Positions 30,578 to 42,146 of a stretch of DNA of 64,000 nt are shown in pieces. Within the stretch, counting starts at the first letter, position 1, and every line of letters starts with the position of its first letter. Both the position numbers and the translations under genes were made by a program. The stretch is from Flaveria trinervia (Eukaryota; Streptophyta; Magnoliopsida; Asterales; Asteraceae): contig CM046452.1 in assembly GCA_025506515.1 (NCBI GenBank), forward strand, positions 71,790,580-71,854,579. Direction: 5' to 3'. The notes beneath the pieces are model-generated. The model made no database searches. It had not been told where the DNA came from and saw nothing but the letters and a program-made list of their open reading frames with translations.

Positions 30578-33264
30578 TGTAACACCCCAACCTTAACGGC
30601 AGAATCGTCGAGATGTGAGGGTTAAGATTATTCACAACCACATAACGCTATCTTTAAATAAAATTATCATTATCATAAGTTTTAAATCATTCAAATTACA
30701 ATCATAAGTCTCAACATGAAAATAGAATGACATAAGATAAAATATTCCAAGACATTTTATTCCATTATTCTAGGTCTAAAATCCTAGATTTGAGAAAACT
30801 TCAAAAGACGACTTCAAGTTTGAGCATTTCCTGAAACATGTTAAAATATAGATCAACTATGAAATTTGGTGAGTTTCCAAGGGTTTAATATACAAAAATG
30901 TATCAAAAAAGTTACAAGTAGCAATTCATGTCAAGGTTATGAGTTATGCAAGATTAAAGAACACATATAGCTACAATCAAACCTTGACCAAGATTAAGAT
31001 CACAAGTTTATAATGATTAGGTAAGTGTATTTGGTTTCCATGATGAACAAGTCATATGTCATTAGAGCCGGTAATACATCGGCTTTAGCACCAAATAGGC
31101 TTGTCAGGCACATAGATTTATGACGTCGCCAGGCTAGCAATAGTTATTGATTTTCAACATTACAATGTATCTCATATAAAGCTCAGAATAACACAAATAA
31201 CCATGACAAAATATAAGTATGAATTGCATGTGCGTTTCAAGTATAAAACGTTTACAAGTGTAATTTAATAAGTTTAACATGTTTCATCCCAAAATATTGT
31301 GAAATAATATAAAAAAGGGTAAGGAAACTCACATGATCAATAAGTATATAAATGATGATTATTATGAATAATAAACGTCATTCCAACGTAATCCTTCACA
31401 AGGTACCTATATATATATATATACATATATATACACACACAAGATTAACATCTAATAATAAGTTTAACGAAATTAAGAGTACTAGGGTTTCAATTTGGTA
31501 TTTTGGGGTTTTATTAACTAAATTAAATAAAATAAAATAATTAATTGATTTTGAATACAATGAAAATTGAAATATACTAATTGAGCATTTTAGTATAAAG
31601 AAATGCAAAGGAAATCATTTGTAAAAAAATATAGTTATAAGTTGAATAAACTTTTATAACTTTTAAAATTATCAATATTTAAACAATAATATATATATAT
31701 ATATATATGTATATATATTGTTTGAACAAATAATTTAGTGATTTAAACCATTATTTAAAGTCTATTTTATAAGAAAATAAACTAAATATATTATTTGTCT
31801 AAAATATTTAAGAAAGATATTTAGATATTTTATAAAATAAATTTGCAGAAATTAGTATGATGTCTTTAAAAATTAACAAGTTTATAAACTGATTTTTTTT
31901 ATAAAATTAAAAAAAGATTTAAATTGAAGGCCTAAAAGCCTTAAAACAAAAAAACATGAGATTCCTTGGATTCGAACCGGGGACCTCCTGTTCAGGAGAG
32001 GAGAGTGTTACCGGTGAACCAAGGGCTGTGGTCATGTGAGGTCTCGGCCCTTAATGGTTAAAACCAAAGATACAAAATAACCTCGAAATAACATATGAAC
32101 CCTAATTCGAAATGTCCTAAATTGACCACCAATTCAATGCTGATAGTGAAATCAACACTGGGGCTTTTAATCCCCATGTGATTTCGGGTCTGAGGACTCA
32201 ACTAATTACCCGAATCAGTGCTAAACCAATGAGAACAGATGCAGTTAAACGCGACCGAGGTTTGGACATGTTTGAGGTGTAATTGTTGATGTCAACCAAA
32301 TTGAGTGCGTCTAAATCTTCAAAGGGCAGCCACGAATAGAAGCCCTCAATCAATTTCAGGTTCGACAAGTTAGAACAGGGTCTTTGGTTGTGTTGCGGGT
32401 TCGATGTAAAGGTGATAATTGTTCGAGAGGTTTAAACGTGTTTCAGGTAGAATTGAGTTCGATAATAGCTTAGGACTAGTTAAACGTTCGATTATGGTTC
32501 ATTTAATGCGATTATTATTAGGTTTTAATTGCCAAACGGTTTGTGTTTGATGATCGGCGGTTACTCGAGCTCGAACAATCTGGTAACCGTTGTTAAACCT
32601 AATTAAAAGGCAGCAAATGTTCGAATCATCTTCACGAAGCGGTTGGAAACGGTATAGGTTCGATTTTTAATGTTTTTCTCGTGTTGGAATTTCGCCGGAG
32701 TTCGGCGGTGGGTTGCCGGAGTGCCACCGGATTTACGTGGTTAGAGATTTGGGCGGGGGTTGGGTTAGTAACTTGAATTTTGTACAAATGGTCCCTCAAC
32801 TTTAATTATTTTATTATTTTATGGATAAAATTTAAGATTTACAAAATGACAAAACTAACCTTTGTACTTATATAACTTTAAGTTTTAAACCTATTTAAGT
32901 TTAATAAATTTTATAATTATTACTATTATTATTACTATTATTTTAGGTATTATTAGTGTTATTATTATTATTACTTACTATTATCAATACTATTATTATT
33001 ATTTTTAGTATTATTATTATTAATATAACTTACTATTTTTACTTACAATTATTACAATTATTATTATTATTATTGTTATTATTATTATTATTATTATTAC
33101 TACTGTTCAAGTTAATATTTTAGTTATTAACTTTGATACATTAAAATTTAATAACAACTAAGAAATAAGCATAAATCACCATAAGTTTCAAGATTGACAA
33201 CAATGGTCTTTAGAAGAATAAACAACGTTAAATTTTAATTAACGAAAAAATCCGAGATGTTACA
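30578..33264 (-). repeat. Element C 5' LTR (2687 bp)
   Basis: Minus-strand ends are TGTAACATCTCGG (33264) and GGTTGGGGTGTTACA (30578). It is homologous to the solo LTR 36382-39042 and the E LTR 54887-57425. It contains a TTA/ATT microsatellite (about 32910-33110), an AT dinucleotide run (31688-31712) and a tRNA-like unit (31948-32030). The sequence right of it (33265 onward) belongs to a LINE. The matching left target duplication is gone. Confidence 0.92.
31948..32030 (-). other. tRNA-like unit in the C 5' LTR
   Basis: Read on the minus strand: an A-box-like GGTTCACCGGTAACAC (about 32020-32005), a hairpin CTCCTG-AA-CAGGAG in the anticodon-arm position, a B box GGTTCGAATCC (about 31979-31969) and then a run of seven T (31954-31948). 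The distance from the D-loop CACCGG to the B box is 38 bases, as in true tRNAs. The T-stem is partly unpaired and no acceptor stem forms, so it is not a functional tRNA gene. Confidence 0.6.
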
Positions 33265-35112
33265 CTCTTGTAATTAATACATTGATTATAAGATTATTTC
33301 AATTCACTAAATTAAATAGACACTCATGTTACATCAAAAAGACACCATCTATTCCAATCCACTACCCCTAGCTTAGATCTATTTTTGTACCAAAGAAAAC
33401 CCAAAGATTTAATATCCGCAACCATCTCCACCACCTTCGTGTCCTTGCCAGAAAATATCTTTTCATTCCTAGCACGCCAAATCCTCCAACAAGTAATGAT
33501 AACAATACCATGAATAATCGATCTTTTATTCCCCGATACACCACTCAACTTATGCAATTCCACCAGATCGTTGATGTGGAAAACAAAAGGTCTAGGGATA
33601 TTACACCATGAAGCTACCGCATTCCAAACACCTGTGGAAGTTATACACCAGGTTAACAAGTGCTCAAGCGATTCATCGTTACTCTCACATAAAACGCACG
33701 TATGGTCGCCATACTGAATATGACGTCAGCCAAAGCTTCCTTGGTTGGAAGTCGATCCAAAACCGCCCTCCACATAAAAATATTACATTTTTTTGGAACC
33801 CAATTGCTCCATTGAAAACCAAAAACCCCAATACCACCATCAGACCGCACCATCCATTTTTTGATCACCGAAACCTCGAACTCATTACTACTACCCACCG
33901 TCGAGGACCACGAATCTTCACGTTCAGCCATCACCTCCCCTACAAGAAGGTCTTCCAGCTCTTGCTTCTCGATCAACTCCTGTTGAGTACTAGGCGCTTT
34001 AATCCAATCCCATACAATGCGCCGTAAGGAACCAATAACCACCATGCAATCCGCTAACAAGCTGTTTTTATGTTTATCTAACGCATATAAGGTCGGGAAC
34101 TTATCCAACAGCAATTCCGAACCTAACCACAAATCCAACCAAAACCGAATTGGCGACCATTCCCAACTGTGGCCCGGATCATTCTATTGAGGCCCACACC
34201 ATCAACCTTGAACTTATTCCAAAACAAAACCTAATTCTTCCAAACCCCGGGAACCCCATTATTAACCGGAGCAAGCCCCCAACCTCGTGAGGACCCGTGA
34301 ATAGACAACACAACATGTCTCCACATCGCTTGATGATCATTTAGAAAATCCCAAGCCACTTAGAGATCAACGCAAGATTATTAATCTCTAGAGAGGCGAT
34401 CCCTAACCCCCTTCTTTTATAGCTTTTGTAACTACCTCCCACGCCACCCATGACGCCTTCCTCACTTCATCCGAACCACCCCATAAGAATCTTCTCATCA
34501 AAGCTTCCAATTCATCAATAACCTTCTTTGGAGCCTTAAAAAGCGAAAAATAATATGTGGGGAGACTATCCAACACCGATTTAATAAGAGTTAACCGGTC
34601 GGCAATAGATAAAGAATTAACTTTCCATTTAAAAAGTCTCTTCTTGAACTTGGACACTACCGTATCCCAATTAGCCACCCTATTCATGTTAGCACCGACC
34701 ATAATCCCCAGATAAGAAAATGGAATTCTACCCGCCTTACAGCCCATACTCCCAGCTTGGATATCAATCTCTCCATCTTCTACCTCAACACCAAATAACA
34801 CTGACTTATAAAGATTAATCTTGAGCCCCGAACATAAGTAAAAAATGCGGAGAACGCGTTTCAAGTTATCAGAATTAAAAGAAGACCACTCTCCCATAAT
34901 CATAGCATCATCCGCATATAGAAGATGGGATAACTTCGGACCTTCATTAGGAAGAATAATACCATGAAACGCTCCTATATCACAAGCTTGCTTCATCATA
35001 CCTGAAAATGCCTCCATTAGAATAATAAAGAGGAAAGGAGAAAGCGGGTCACCTTGACGAATGCCTTTTTGACACCCAAACTCGAAAATAGGAGAACCAT
35101 TAACTAATATTT
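33265..35112 (-). pseudogene. L1-type LINE fragment: RT C-terminal half and zf-RVT domain
   Basis: On the minus strand, homology begins with LVNGSPIFEFG and GIRQGDPLSPFLF (35105-35030). The catalytic YADDA follows (in HLLYADDAMIMGEW, near 34910), then YLGIMVGANM and FKWKVNSLSIADRLTLIKSVL, typical of plant non-LTR retrotransposons. After broken sequence (34400-34140), a zf-RVT domain is visible (WVPKKCNIFMWRAVLDRLPT, near 33790) and a C-terminal piece ends in a stop at 33324. The 5' half (endonuclease, N-terminal RT) is missing, as is usual for truncated LINE insertions. The 3' end abuts the C LTR with no poly-A visible. Confidence 0.88.
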
Positions 35113-35224
35113 AAGTATTACATTACTTGAATACTTAACTAAACAATTTTATAATAATAATAATAATAATATAATAATAATAATAAAATGATAATAATAA
35201 TAATTATAATTATTATTATTATTA

Positions 35225-35258
<34 letters not shown>

Positions 35259-35916
35259 AAATTTATAAATAAGAATTATTTTATTTGAATACTTAACTAT
35301 GTAGTTACTAAATAATTTAATAATAATAATCATGATAATAATAATCTATATATATCATCAATTATTTCTTACTATCTATAAAATATTTTATAGGACAAAA
35401 TTGTAATTTTGCAATGTTTTAAGATAACATGTTGCAAGATTTAATCTTTAATATTTAATATTATAAAAAAAGTCTTACTATTATACTATCATTTTGCTTT
35501 AAAGTAATGTATCACATTGTTTTCTATTTATATGTTTATATCTAATAATATCTAATGTTAGAATAAATATTTTCATTATTGTATAAAAACAATTTAACAT
35601 ATACTATACAATGTCGAATGTGAATTTTCTAATATGTTTATATCTAATAATATCTAATGTTAGAATAAATATTTTCATTATTGTATAAAAACATTTAACA
35701 TATACTATACAATGTCGAATGTGAATTTTCTAAAAAATATTTCATAAAATTTAATCAAGTTCAACACTTATGTTTACTTAAAAGTTGAGTTATTCAACTA
35801 TTTTTATTATGCTAATTAGTATAATAATATGTTAGCTCTAACATATGATAATAATAATAACCCATATAAGAGATTTAAACCATCAAACAAAACAATTGAT
35901 AATTTAAGTGAATATA
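35113..35916. repeat. AT-rich spacer with TAA/TTA microsatellite and a 102-base tandem duplication
   Basis: 35153-35262 is a run of TAA/AAT that turns into ATT/TTA, so it is self-complementary. 35530-35631 and 35632-35732 are two nearly identical copies of a segment beginning ATATGTTTATATCTAATAAT and ending GTGAATTTTCTA. No gene seen. The last five bases (ATATA) are the target duplication of element G. Confidence 0.88.
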
Positions 35917-36381
35917 TGTAAGGCCCCGTTTCCGGAGACCTCACAGTTGGTCATTCACAGTATTTTAATACATTAAACATTATAAATAGACAAGTTTAAG
36001 CAGCGGAATTATTTTAACAATAGTCATTCATTTCATTAAACCACTGTTGTTGAGCAATACACTATTGTTTAATCGAATACAAAAGAATTGTTTAATTGCA
36101 TTACAAAACAACAGCAATCATAAGCATGAATGGATGTCAGTCTTTCCCTGCCGAGTAGTTTCACCCTCGTGCCATCCTCAGCAATATTTACCTGCCAACT
36201 GAAAATGTATAAAAGTCAGCATTGCTGAGTGAGTTCTAGTTTTTAAAGTAATTAAAATACTTTCTATAAGGTATATATATGAAAATACTCTTTTTAAGAA
36301 AACTTCATCTCTTTATACGTGAGCACGCATTAACTATACAATCAGATAATGCTTCATCTCTTTCTTGTATGCCTTGTTTAC
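35917..36381 (-). repeat. Element G 3' LTR, distal part
   Basis: On the plus strand it begins TGTAAGGCCCCG, the reverse complement of the GGGGCCTTACA end of B/D-type LTRs, and holds the conserved 'gtcagcattgctgagtgagttctag' block in complement. It is interrupted at 36381 by the solo LTR. Confidence 0.9.
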
Positions 36382-37601
36382 TGTCACACCCCAACCTTGA
36401 CGGCGGAAACGTCGAGATGTGAGGGTTAAGATTGTTCACAACCACATAACGCTATAATTAAATGTAAATATTTAAATTATAAGTTTCAAATTGAAGTACA
36501 AACATAAGTATCAAACTTGAAATAAGTTCAAACATAAATCAAAACATAACATAACATTTTAATTATTAAACTAGGTCCAAGTCCTAGTTTCATTGCAAGC
36601 TTCAAAAGTCCACTTTAAACTTGGGGATTTCCTGAAACATGATAAAAATAAAAAGGTCAACTATAATACTTGGTGAGTTTCCAAGGTTTCATACATAATA
36701 TGATAAGATTAAAAGTAGCAATTCATGTCATAGGTCATAAGCAAGTAAGGTTATAGAACACATATCGTTACAACCAACCTCGACTTGATTACAAGTATAA
36801 AAGATTGGCTAAGTGTATTTGGTTCCCATGATGAACAAGCATACGTCATCAGGAGTCGGCAATACCTCGACTTTAGCACCAAATAGGCTTGTCAGGCCCA
36901 AAGATCTAAGACGTCGCCTGGCTAGCAATAGTTAATGATTGTAAACAACTATGTATCTCATATAATCACTTACAACACACAAATAACCATGACAATATAT
37001 AATATGAATTGCAAGTGCATTACAAGTCTCAAACATTTATAAGTGTATGATGTATAAGTATCATGTTTCACCCCAAATAGTGTGAAAAATGTAAAAGGGG
37101 CAAGGAAAACTCACATGTCCAATAGTATATAATGAAGATCAATAGAATAATATATGTCGTTCCAAGGTCAAACGTCACAAGGCACACCTAAATATATAAA
37201 TATTACAAGGTTTAGGTTATAATAAGATTAACGGTGTAAATGAACTAGGTTTCAATTTGTATTTGGGGTTTTTGTCAAACATCGTATTTAACAAAAGGAA
37301 AACAATTATATGTTCACTTGTAATAATTGAAAATGAATATATTTATGTTTTTATACCAGATATGAAGGAAAAATATTTATAATAATTTAAAGTATTTAGA
37401 TATAATTGAAATAAAGTTTTATAACTAAACGAAATTAACACGTTTTCTTATCAATAATTTAAAAGCAACGTTTGAACCAATAATAATCTATTCTTTACTA
37501 TTTACAATAAAAAAATAACCAAAAGTAATCTTTGTTAAGATATTTAAAAGAAATTATTTTTTAAAATATATATATAATATATATATTATATATATTATAT
37601 A

Positions 37602-37650
<49 letters not shown>

Positions 37651-39042
37651 AAAACAATTGCTTTGTTCCTTTTACAGTATTTAGAGTTTACAAAAATCCA
37701 TTTTTTATGTTTACTTAAAATTTCTAAAATTAATTTAAGGCTGAAAAGCCTTTTAAAAAATGAATGAGGGAGCCCGGGTTCGAACCCGGGACCTCAAGAT
37801 TGTAAGGGTAAGTGTCTAACCAGTGAACTAGGGCCATGGCCTTGGTATCACTTGGTTTTTTTTTACTTCTTAAAACCATATAAACAAAACCTCCAAACCC
37901 CTCAGAACCCTAATTCTAACCGAACCAAATCGAAAGCTAAATCACAATTGTGAGTTGCAACAAACATAGGGCTTTGATTCCCCACTGAATTTCGAGCATA
38001 TTCATGTATCCAATTACCCGTTTTGAGGACGAATCGTGGAAGAACGGATGAGAACTAGTCGCGGCTAGTGTCGTAGCTTGATCAGGTCGCAAATAGCAAA
38101 GGTACCGAAATTCGTTCAACAGGATACTTCTAATAGATCCAATGATGAGAAACCCCTTGTCAATTTTGGGTTAGAAGACTCGGATAAAGGTTTTGATCTA
38201 GTTGCAGTGCGCGAAGGACAAAGGTAATCGAGGGGTAAACTTTGTGTTTTCCAGATGTAATTGAGGACTATAAACGATTAAGTGTAACTAGATAGTTGTT
38301 TATGTTCAGTTAATTTGAGTATTATTAAGGTTTAATGGTCGAACGGTTTACTCTTGTTGCTCGACGGTTATCAAGCCCAAACGACACCCAATACCGGCCT
38401 TAAACTCGAATTAAAGTGTGTTTAAGGTTCGAAACTCCCCCATGAAGCGATTGGAAATGGTTTAGGCATTCAAATCGAGTGTTTATTTCCGATTTATGGG
38501 TTGCCGGAGTGGTGGTCGCCGGCGGCCGACGATGGCCGGAATTTCGGGATTGAAATGGGTGGGTTTTTATAATTTACAGAAATGGTCCCTGAAGTTTCAA
38601 CCTTTGTTATTTTATGCCAAAACATTTATTTTAAAGTTTCAAGATTTAGCAAATTAGTCCCTTAACTTTTAAATTTCAAACCTTTTTAAGTTTTATAATC
38701 CTTTATAATTTGTTATTATTATTATTATTATTACTATCATGATTATTATTATTACACTTATGAATATTATTTTTTTATTTTTAATATTATTTTTATTGAT
38801 ATTTTTATTATTATTTAGCATTACTAATAGTATTATTATAATTATTATCTTGGTTATTATGATTATGATTATTAGTGTTATTGTAATTTAATAGTTATAT
38901 TATTAAAACTTTTTATTAGAAATTTAATGACGAACCAACAAGTAAACATAAATAGCCTACAAATTTCATAAAAGGCACAACTAGTCCTTATAATAGTTTA
39001 ACAAAGTTAACTTTTGATTTAATGAAAATACGAGATGTTACA
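36382..39042 (-). mobile_element. Solo LTR of the C/E family (2661 bp)
   Basis: Begins TGTCACACCCCAACC (plus strand) and ends CGAGATGTTACA, with a perfect 5-base target duplication TTTAC (36377-36381 and 39043-39047). It has no internal region, so it arose by recombination between two LTRs. It contains a tRNA-like unit (37755-37840), a long TA dinucleotide tract (37567-37650) and an ATT microsatellite (38715-38880). It is inserted in the LTR of element G. Confidence 0.95.
37755..37840 (-). other. tRNA-like unit in the solo LTR
   Basis: Minus strand: A-box-like TAGTTCACTGGTTAGACAC (37830-37812), then the B box inside an 18-base perfect palindrome CCCGGGTTCGAACCCGGG (37790-37773), then T6 (37760-37755). 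The spacing from the D-loop-like CACTGG to the B box is 39 bases. The flanks do not form an acceptor stem. Possibly a tRNA-derived promoter or a captured SINE head. Confidence 0.65.
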
Positions 39043-39047
39043 TTTAC

Positions 39048-40548
39048 TCTGTATTCTTTTATCTTTATCTTTCACTATCTATGTGGACCAATGAGCAATA
39101 CCCTAAACTATGGGTGCGGAGGAAATGGTGCTGGGCCCTGTGTTCCCACAAGGGGCTCTAAATACTGTATACAAGACTGGCCCAGACACCTAGGATACGC
39201 TGCAAAGGTCTGTCAATCTCAATTGACTGGCCCCGTGTGCATCATAGGGTAGCTAACCCGTATCACAGTTGACCTAACGACCTCATGGTCGTGCACCTCC
39301 TGTAAGCTTGCAAGACTTGTTTACATTTTAAATTGGTTCCACTTCTCTTCTTCATTGCTCTTTCTCTTTATTATTAGTAATACTTTACGTTACGATAATA
39401 AACACACCACGTAAAGACATATACTAATAATAATAATAATAAGGAACAATCATAAAGCAATCATAATAATGCATGAAACCCAGCATTAATAAGCCTTAGT
39501 CAAACCTCGGTCAAAACCCTAAAGGCACAGACTCCCAAAAATTCTGTCATAAATTCTAAGTGTTTAGGAGCACCAACACTATTTGGGCGCATAAGCCCTG
39601 TTTGGGCGTTTCATCACTAGGCAGGCGCATGAGCCAACACTTAACTGCTTTAGCACTTAGGCACATGAGCTATTTCAGACACATGGACACTATTCGGGCG
39701 TATGGTCCATTCGGACGCATGGGCTATTCGGGCGTATGGAAACTTAGGCGCATGGGCCATTCGGACGTATGGGTACTATTTGGGCGCATGGCCTTACACT
39801 TAGTCGTCCGACTAATATTCTAGGCGCAAGAGGGCACTGTTCAAGTGCATGATTTACACTTAAACATTTCTAAGGCATTTCCAAGCGCATGGGGCCTTAT
39901 TTAGGCGCATGAACCTTCTGTTCAGCATGTTTCTAGGATATTATCGAATCCAAACATCAAGCCTATTTGTTCTAAGCTTACCAAGGCTATTCTAAACATG
40001 AACAACCTATAAGCATCTAAGGAACATCATCAAACATGCATAATACATACGGGTATACATACATAAACATTGTAAAATCGTTTTAATACATTTTCAGCCC
40101 CAAAAAGAGTTTAAAACAAGTAAAACCGAGGTCTAGAAACTCACCTGGTGCAAATTTGGGTGTATCTTCCTTCTAACCCGTATGCAAATGAGTTCAAACA
40201 CCTAAAAACCCAGAAAACACACACACACGATTACACACAAGCACATAAGCATATACCCGAGACAAAACCCAACACAAACACTTAAAAAATTCGAATTCTT
40301 ACCTTGAATTCAACCTCCTCTTCTTCTTCTTCTTCAAACCCGTAGTTTTATGCTTTCTCTCTCTCTCTATTCCAAATGAGAAAAAGGTGATGTGAAGAGA
40401 GGGTGGGCGGCCATGCCCACCTTTACACCAAATTTTTGTACTTTTATCTCCTTTTACATTTTTAACCCCTCAACTTGGGTTTATTGATGTTTCCTTCTTT
40501 TATTCTTCATTTCTTATTCTTCTTTTAAAAGAATAACCGGGTGTTACA
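39048..40548 (-). repeat. Element G 3' LTR, proximal part
   Basis: Resumes the G LTR after the solo LTR and ends (LTR start on the minus strand) with TGTAACACCCGGTTATTC at 40548. It includes the degenerate 20-base array in complement (39575-39915, 'gggcgcatggcc' type units). ORFs in this stretch are repeat-derived. Confidence 0.9.
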
Positions 40549-40563
40549 AGTTCACCCCCCTTA
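40549..40563 (-). promoter_or_regulatory. Polypurine tract of element G
   Basis: On the minus strand it reads TTTAAGGGGGGTGAACT, directly before the LTR start TGTAACACC, parallel to B's tract at 11506. Confidence 0.88.
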
Positions 40564-41455
40564 AATAGGTTTCGTCCCCAAAACTGTTATTCCTCAACAG
40601 ATGAGGGTAATACTGCCTCATCTCCTCCTCAGTCTCCCATGTAGATTCGGATCCCTCTCTGTGCTTCCATTGCACACGCACAAGGGGAACCACTTTATTT
40701 CTCAGTCTCTTCTCTTTTCTATCGATGATTGCCACCGGTTGCTCCACATAATTGAGCCTTTCATCTACTTCGATGTCTTCCAGTGGAACAATCATGTCTC
40801 CATCAGCTAAGCACTTTCTCAGATGAGATACATGGAATGCCAGGTGAATTCCACTTAACTCATCTGGTAACTCTAATCTATAGGCCACCTCTCTTACCCG
40901 AGCAATGATTCGGAAAGGGCCTATATATCTTGGGCTCAACTTGGCCCACTTCCTGAATCGGATAATACCCTTCCAAGGTGAGACCTTCAAAATAACCTGG
41001 TCACCCACCTGGAACTCAATCGTTCTGCGTCGTTTATCAGCATATGACTTCTGTCTATCTTTGGCTGCCTTCATGAAGGCTTTAATCTTCTCATGCTTCT
41101 CAGCCGTAGCCTCAATTACCTCGACCCTCCTCAATTCCTTCTGACCAATATCACCCCAACAAACGGGTGTTCTGCATCTCCTACCGTATAGCATCTCATA
41201 TGGTGGCATACCAATGTTGGCATGATAGTTGTTGTTGTATGAGAATTCAGCAAACGGTAGGTGGTCATCCCACTTCCCCCAAAATCAATCACACATGCCC
41301 GAAGCATGTCTTCCGGTGTCTGAATGGTCCTTTCTGACTGAACATCAGTTTGGGGATGATAAGCCGTGCTAATATGTAACATCGTCCCAATGGCGTCATG
41401 GAATTTCTTCCAGAATTTGGATGTAAACCGGGTGTCACGATTGGATACAATAGAT
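40564..41455 (-). pseudogene. pol: Element G integrase C-terminal half and chromodomain-like tail
   Basis: Minus strand: it starts within integrase (NRDTRFTSKFW, second catalytic Asp, near 41440), runs through STAYHPQTD (about 41370) with a frameshift near 41280, then as a 221-codon frame from MPPYEMLYGRRCRTPV (41209). GPF/Y region: KVSPWKGIIRF and LSPRYIGPF. Tail: EQPVAIIDRKEKRLRNK and VQWKHREGSESTWETEEEM, chromodomain-like. A one-base loss near the natural end shifts the frame, so translation would stop only at the TAA inside the first bases of the LTR. The upstream two-thirds of the element is deleted. Confidence 0.9.
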
Positions 41456-41516
41456 GTTTATTGATGTTTCCTCTTTTATTCTTCATTTCTTATTCTTAAA
41501 AGAATAATCGGGTATT

Positions 41517-41519
<3 letters not shown>
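41456..41519 (-). repeat. Element G 5' LTR stub (~64 bases)
   Basis: The sequence ttattgatgtttcctcttt... to ...taatcgggtattaca matches the G 3' LTR end at 40479-40548. It is the only surviving part of the 5' LTR, directly joined to integrase. Confidence 0.85.
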
Positions 41520-41557
<38 letters not shown>

Positions 41558-41597
41558 CTATATATATATATATGTCTATATATGTATATATATATAT
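41520..41597. repeat. TA dinucleotide tract
   Basis: Nearly pure (TA)n with scattered TG/TC interruptions, between element G and the first MITE-like element. Confidence 0.95.
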
Positions 41598-42114
41598 GGG
41601 AGGGATCAAATGAGAACTAGCTTTTTTTGTGAGAACTCTAAGAACCAATCTCAACCACTAGTTCTCAATGACAAAATTGTAATTAACAAAAATATATTTA
41701 AAAATTTTATAAATCAAAAAATAACATAAAAATAAAAATAATAAAAACACAAAAATTTTCTCCAACTTTCCCTCTTTCATAAAAAAATAAAAAAATCCCG
41801 TTTTTTTAATAAAATTCGTTTTACACATGTGTAAATCCAGTACTACACATGTGTATAACTAGATTTACACATATGTAAACAACGGATGTACGATTTTTTT
41901 CGAAAAGTATATCAATATGGTAGGGGTTGGAAAGATAAAAAATACTGAATTTTATGGTGATTTTTTTTTGAAAAAATGATGTCGTGAAAAAAAGTTACGA
42001 ACGTTTAAAAAAACCGGAGAAATGGCATGTGATTTGCATGTAATAAAAAATAAGTAGCTGAGATTGGTTCCTAGAGTTCTCACAAAAAAGATGGTTCTCA
42101 TTTGAACCCTCCCC
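41598..42114 (+). mobile_element. MITE-like element 1 (517 bp)
   Basis: Terminal inverted repeats of about 55 bases: left GGGAGGGATCAAATGAGAAC..., right end the complement of GGGGAGGGTTCAAATGAGAA..., both continuing through TTTTTTGTGAGAACTCTA.GAACCAATC. There is no coding capacity. It contains internal palindromic TTACACATGTGTAA units (41820-41880). Flanked by TA repeats, so a target duplication cannot be read and the superfamily is uncertain. Confidence 0.8.
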
Positions 42115-42146
42115 TATATATATATGTATATATATATACATATATA

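Larger units (their letters stand above)
25921..33264 (-). mobile_element. Element C: Ty3/gypsy chromovirus-like retrotransposon, minus strand, 3' end lost
   Basis: Read on the minus strand: 5' LTR (33264-30578), PBS, gag, protease, RT, RNase H, integrase up to the B insertion, then 4431-4275 beyond it. The 3' end of integrase and the 3' LTR were removed at the D/C junction. Its closest relative in the window is element E (57426-60483). It is nested as the host of B, so it is older than B and A. Confidence 0.92.
35917..41519 (-). mobile_element. Element G: minus-strand gypsy remnant with large internal deletion, hosting a solo LTR
   Basis: On the minus strand, the first ~64 bases of a 5' LTR (41519-41456) are fused to integrase, then to the chromodomain-like tail, PPT and a complete 3' LTR that ends at 35917. 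The target duplication ATATA flanks both sides (35912-35916 and 41520-41524), though the right copy sits in an AT run. Everything from inside the 5' LTR to mid-integrase has been deleted. The 3' LTR is split by the solo LTR 36382-39042. Confidence 0.88.

Noticed and set aside
37755..37840. A functional tRNA gene at the palindromic B box (and at 31948 and 56182).
   Set aside because: No seven-base acceptor stem can be formed and the anticodon arm is weak. Only tRNA-like promoter features are supported.
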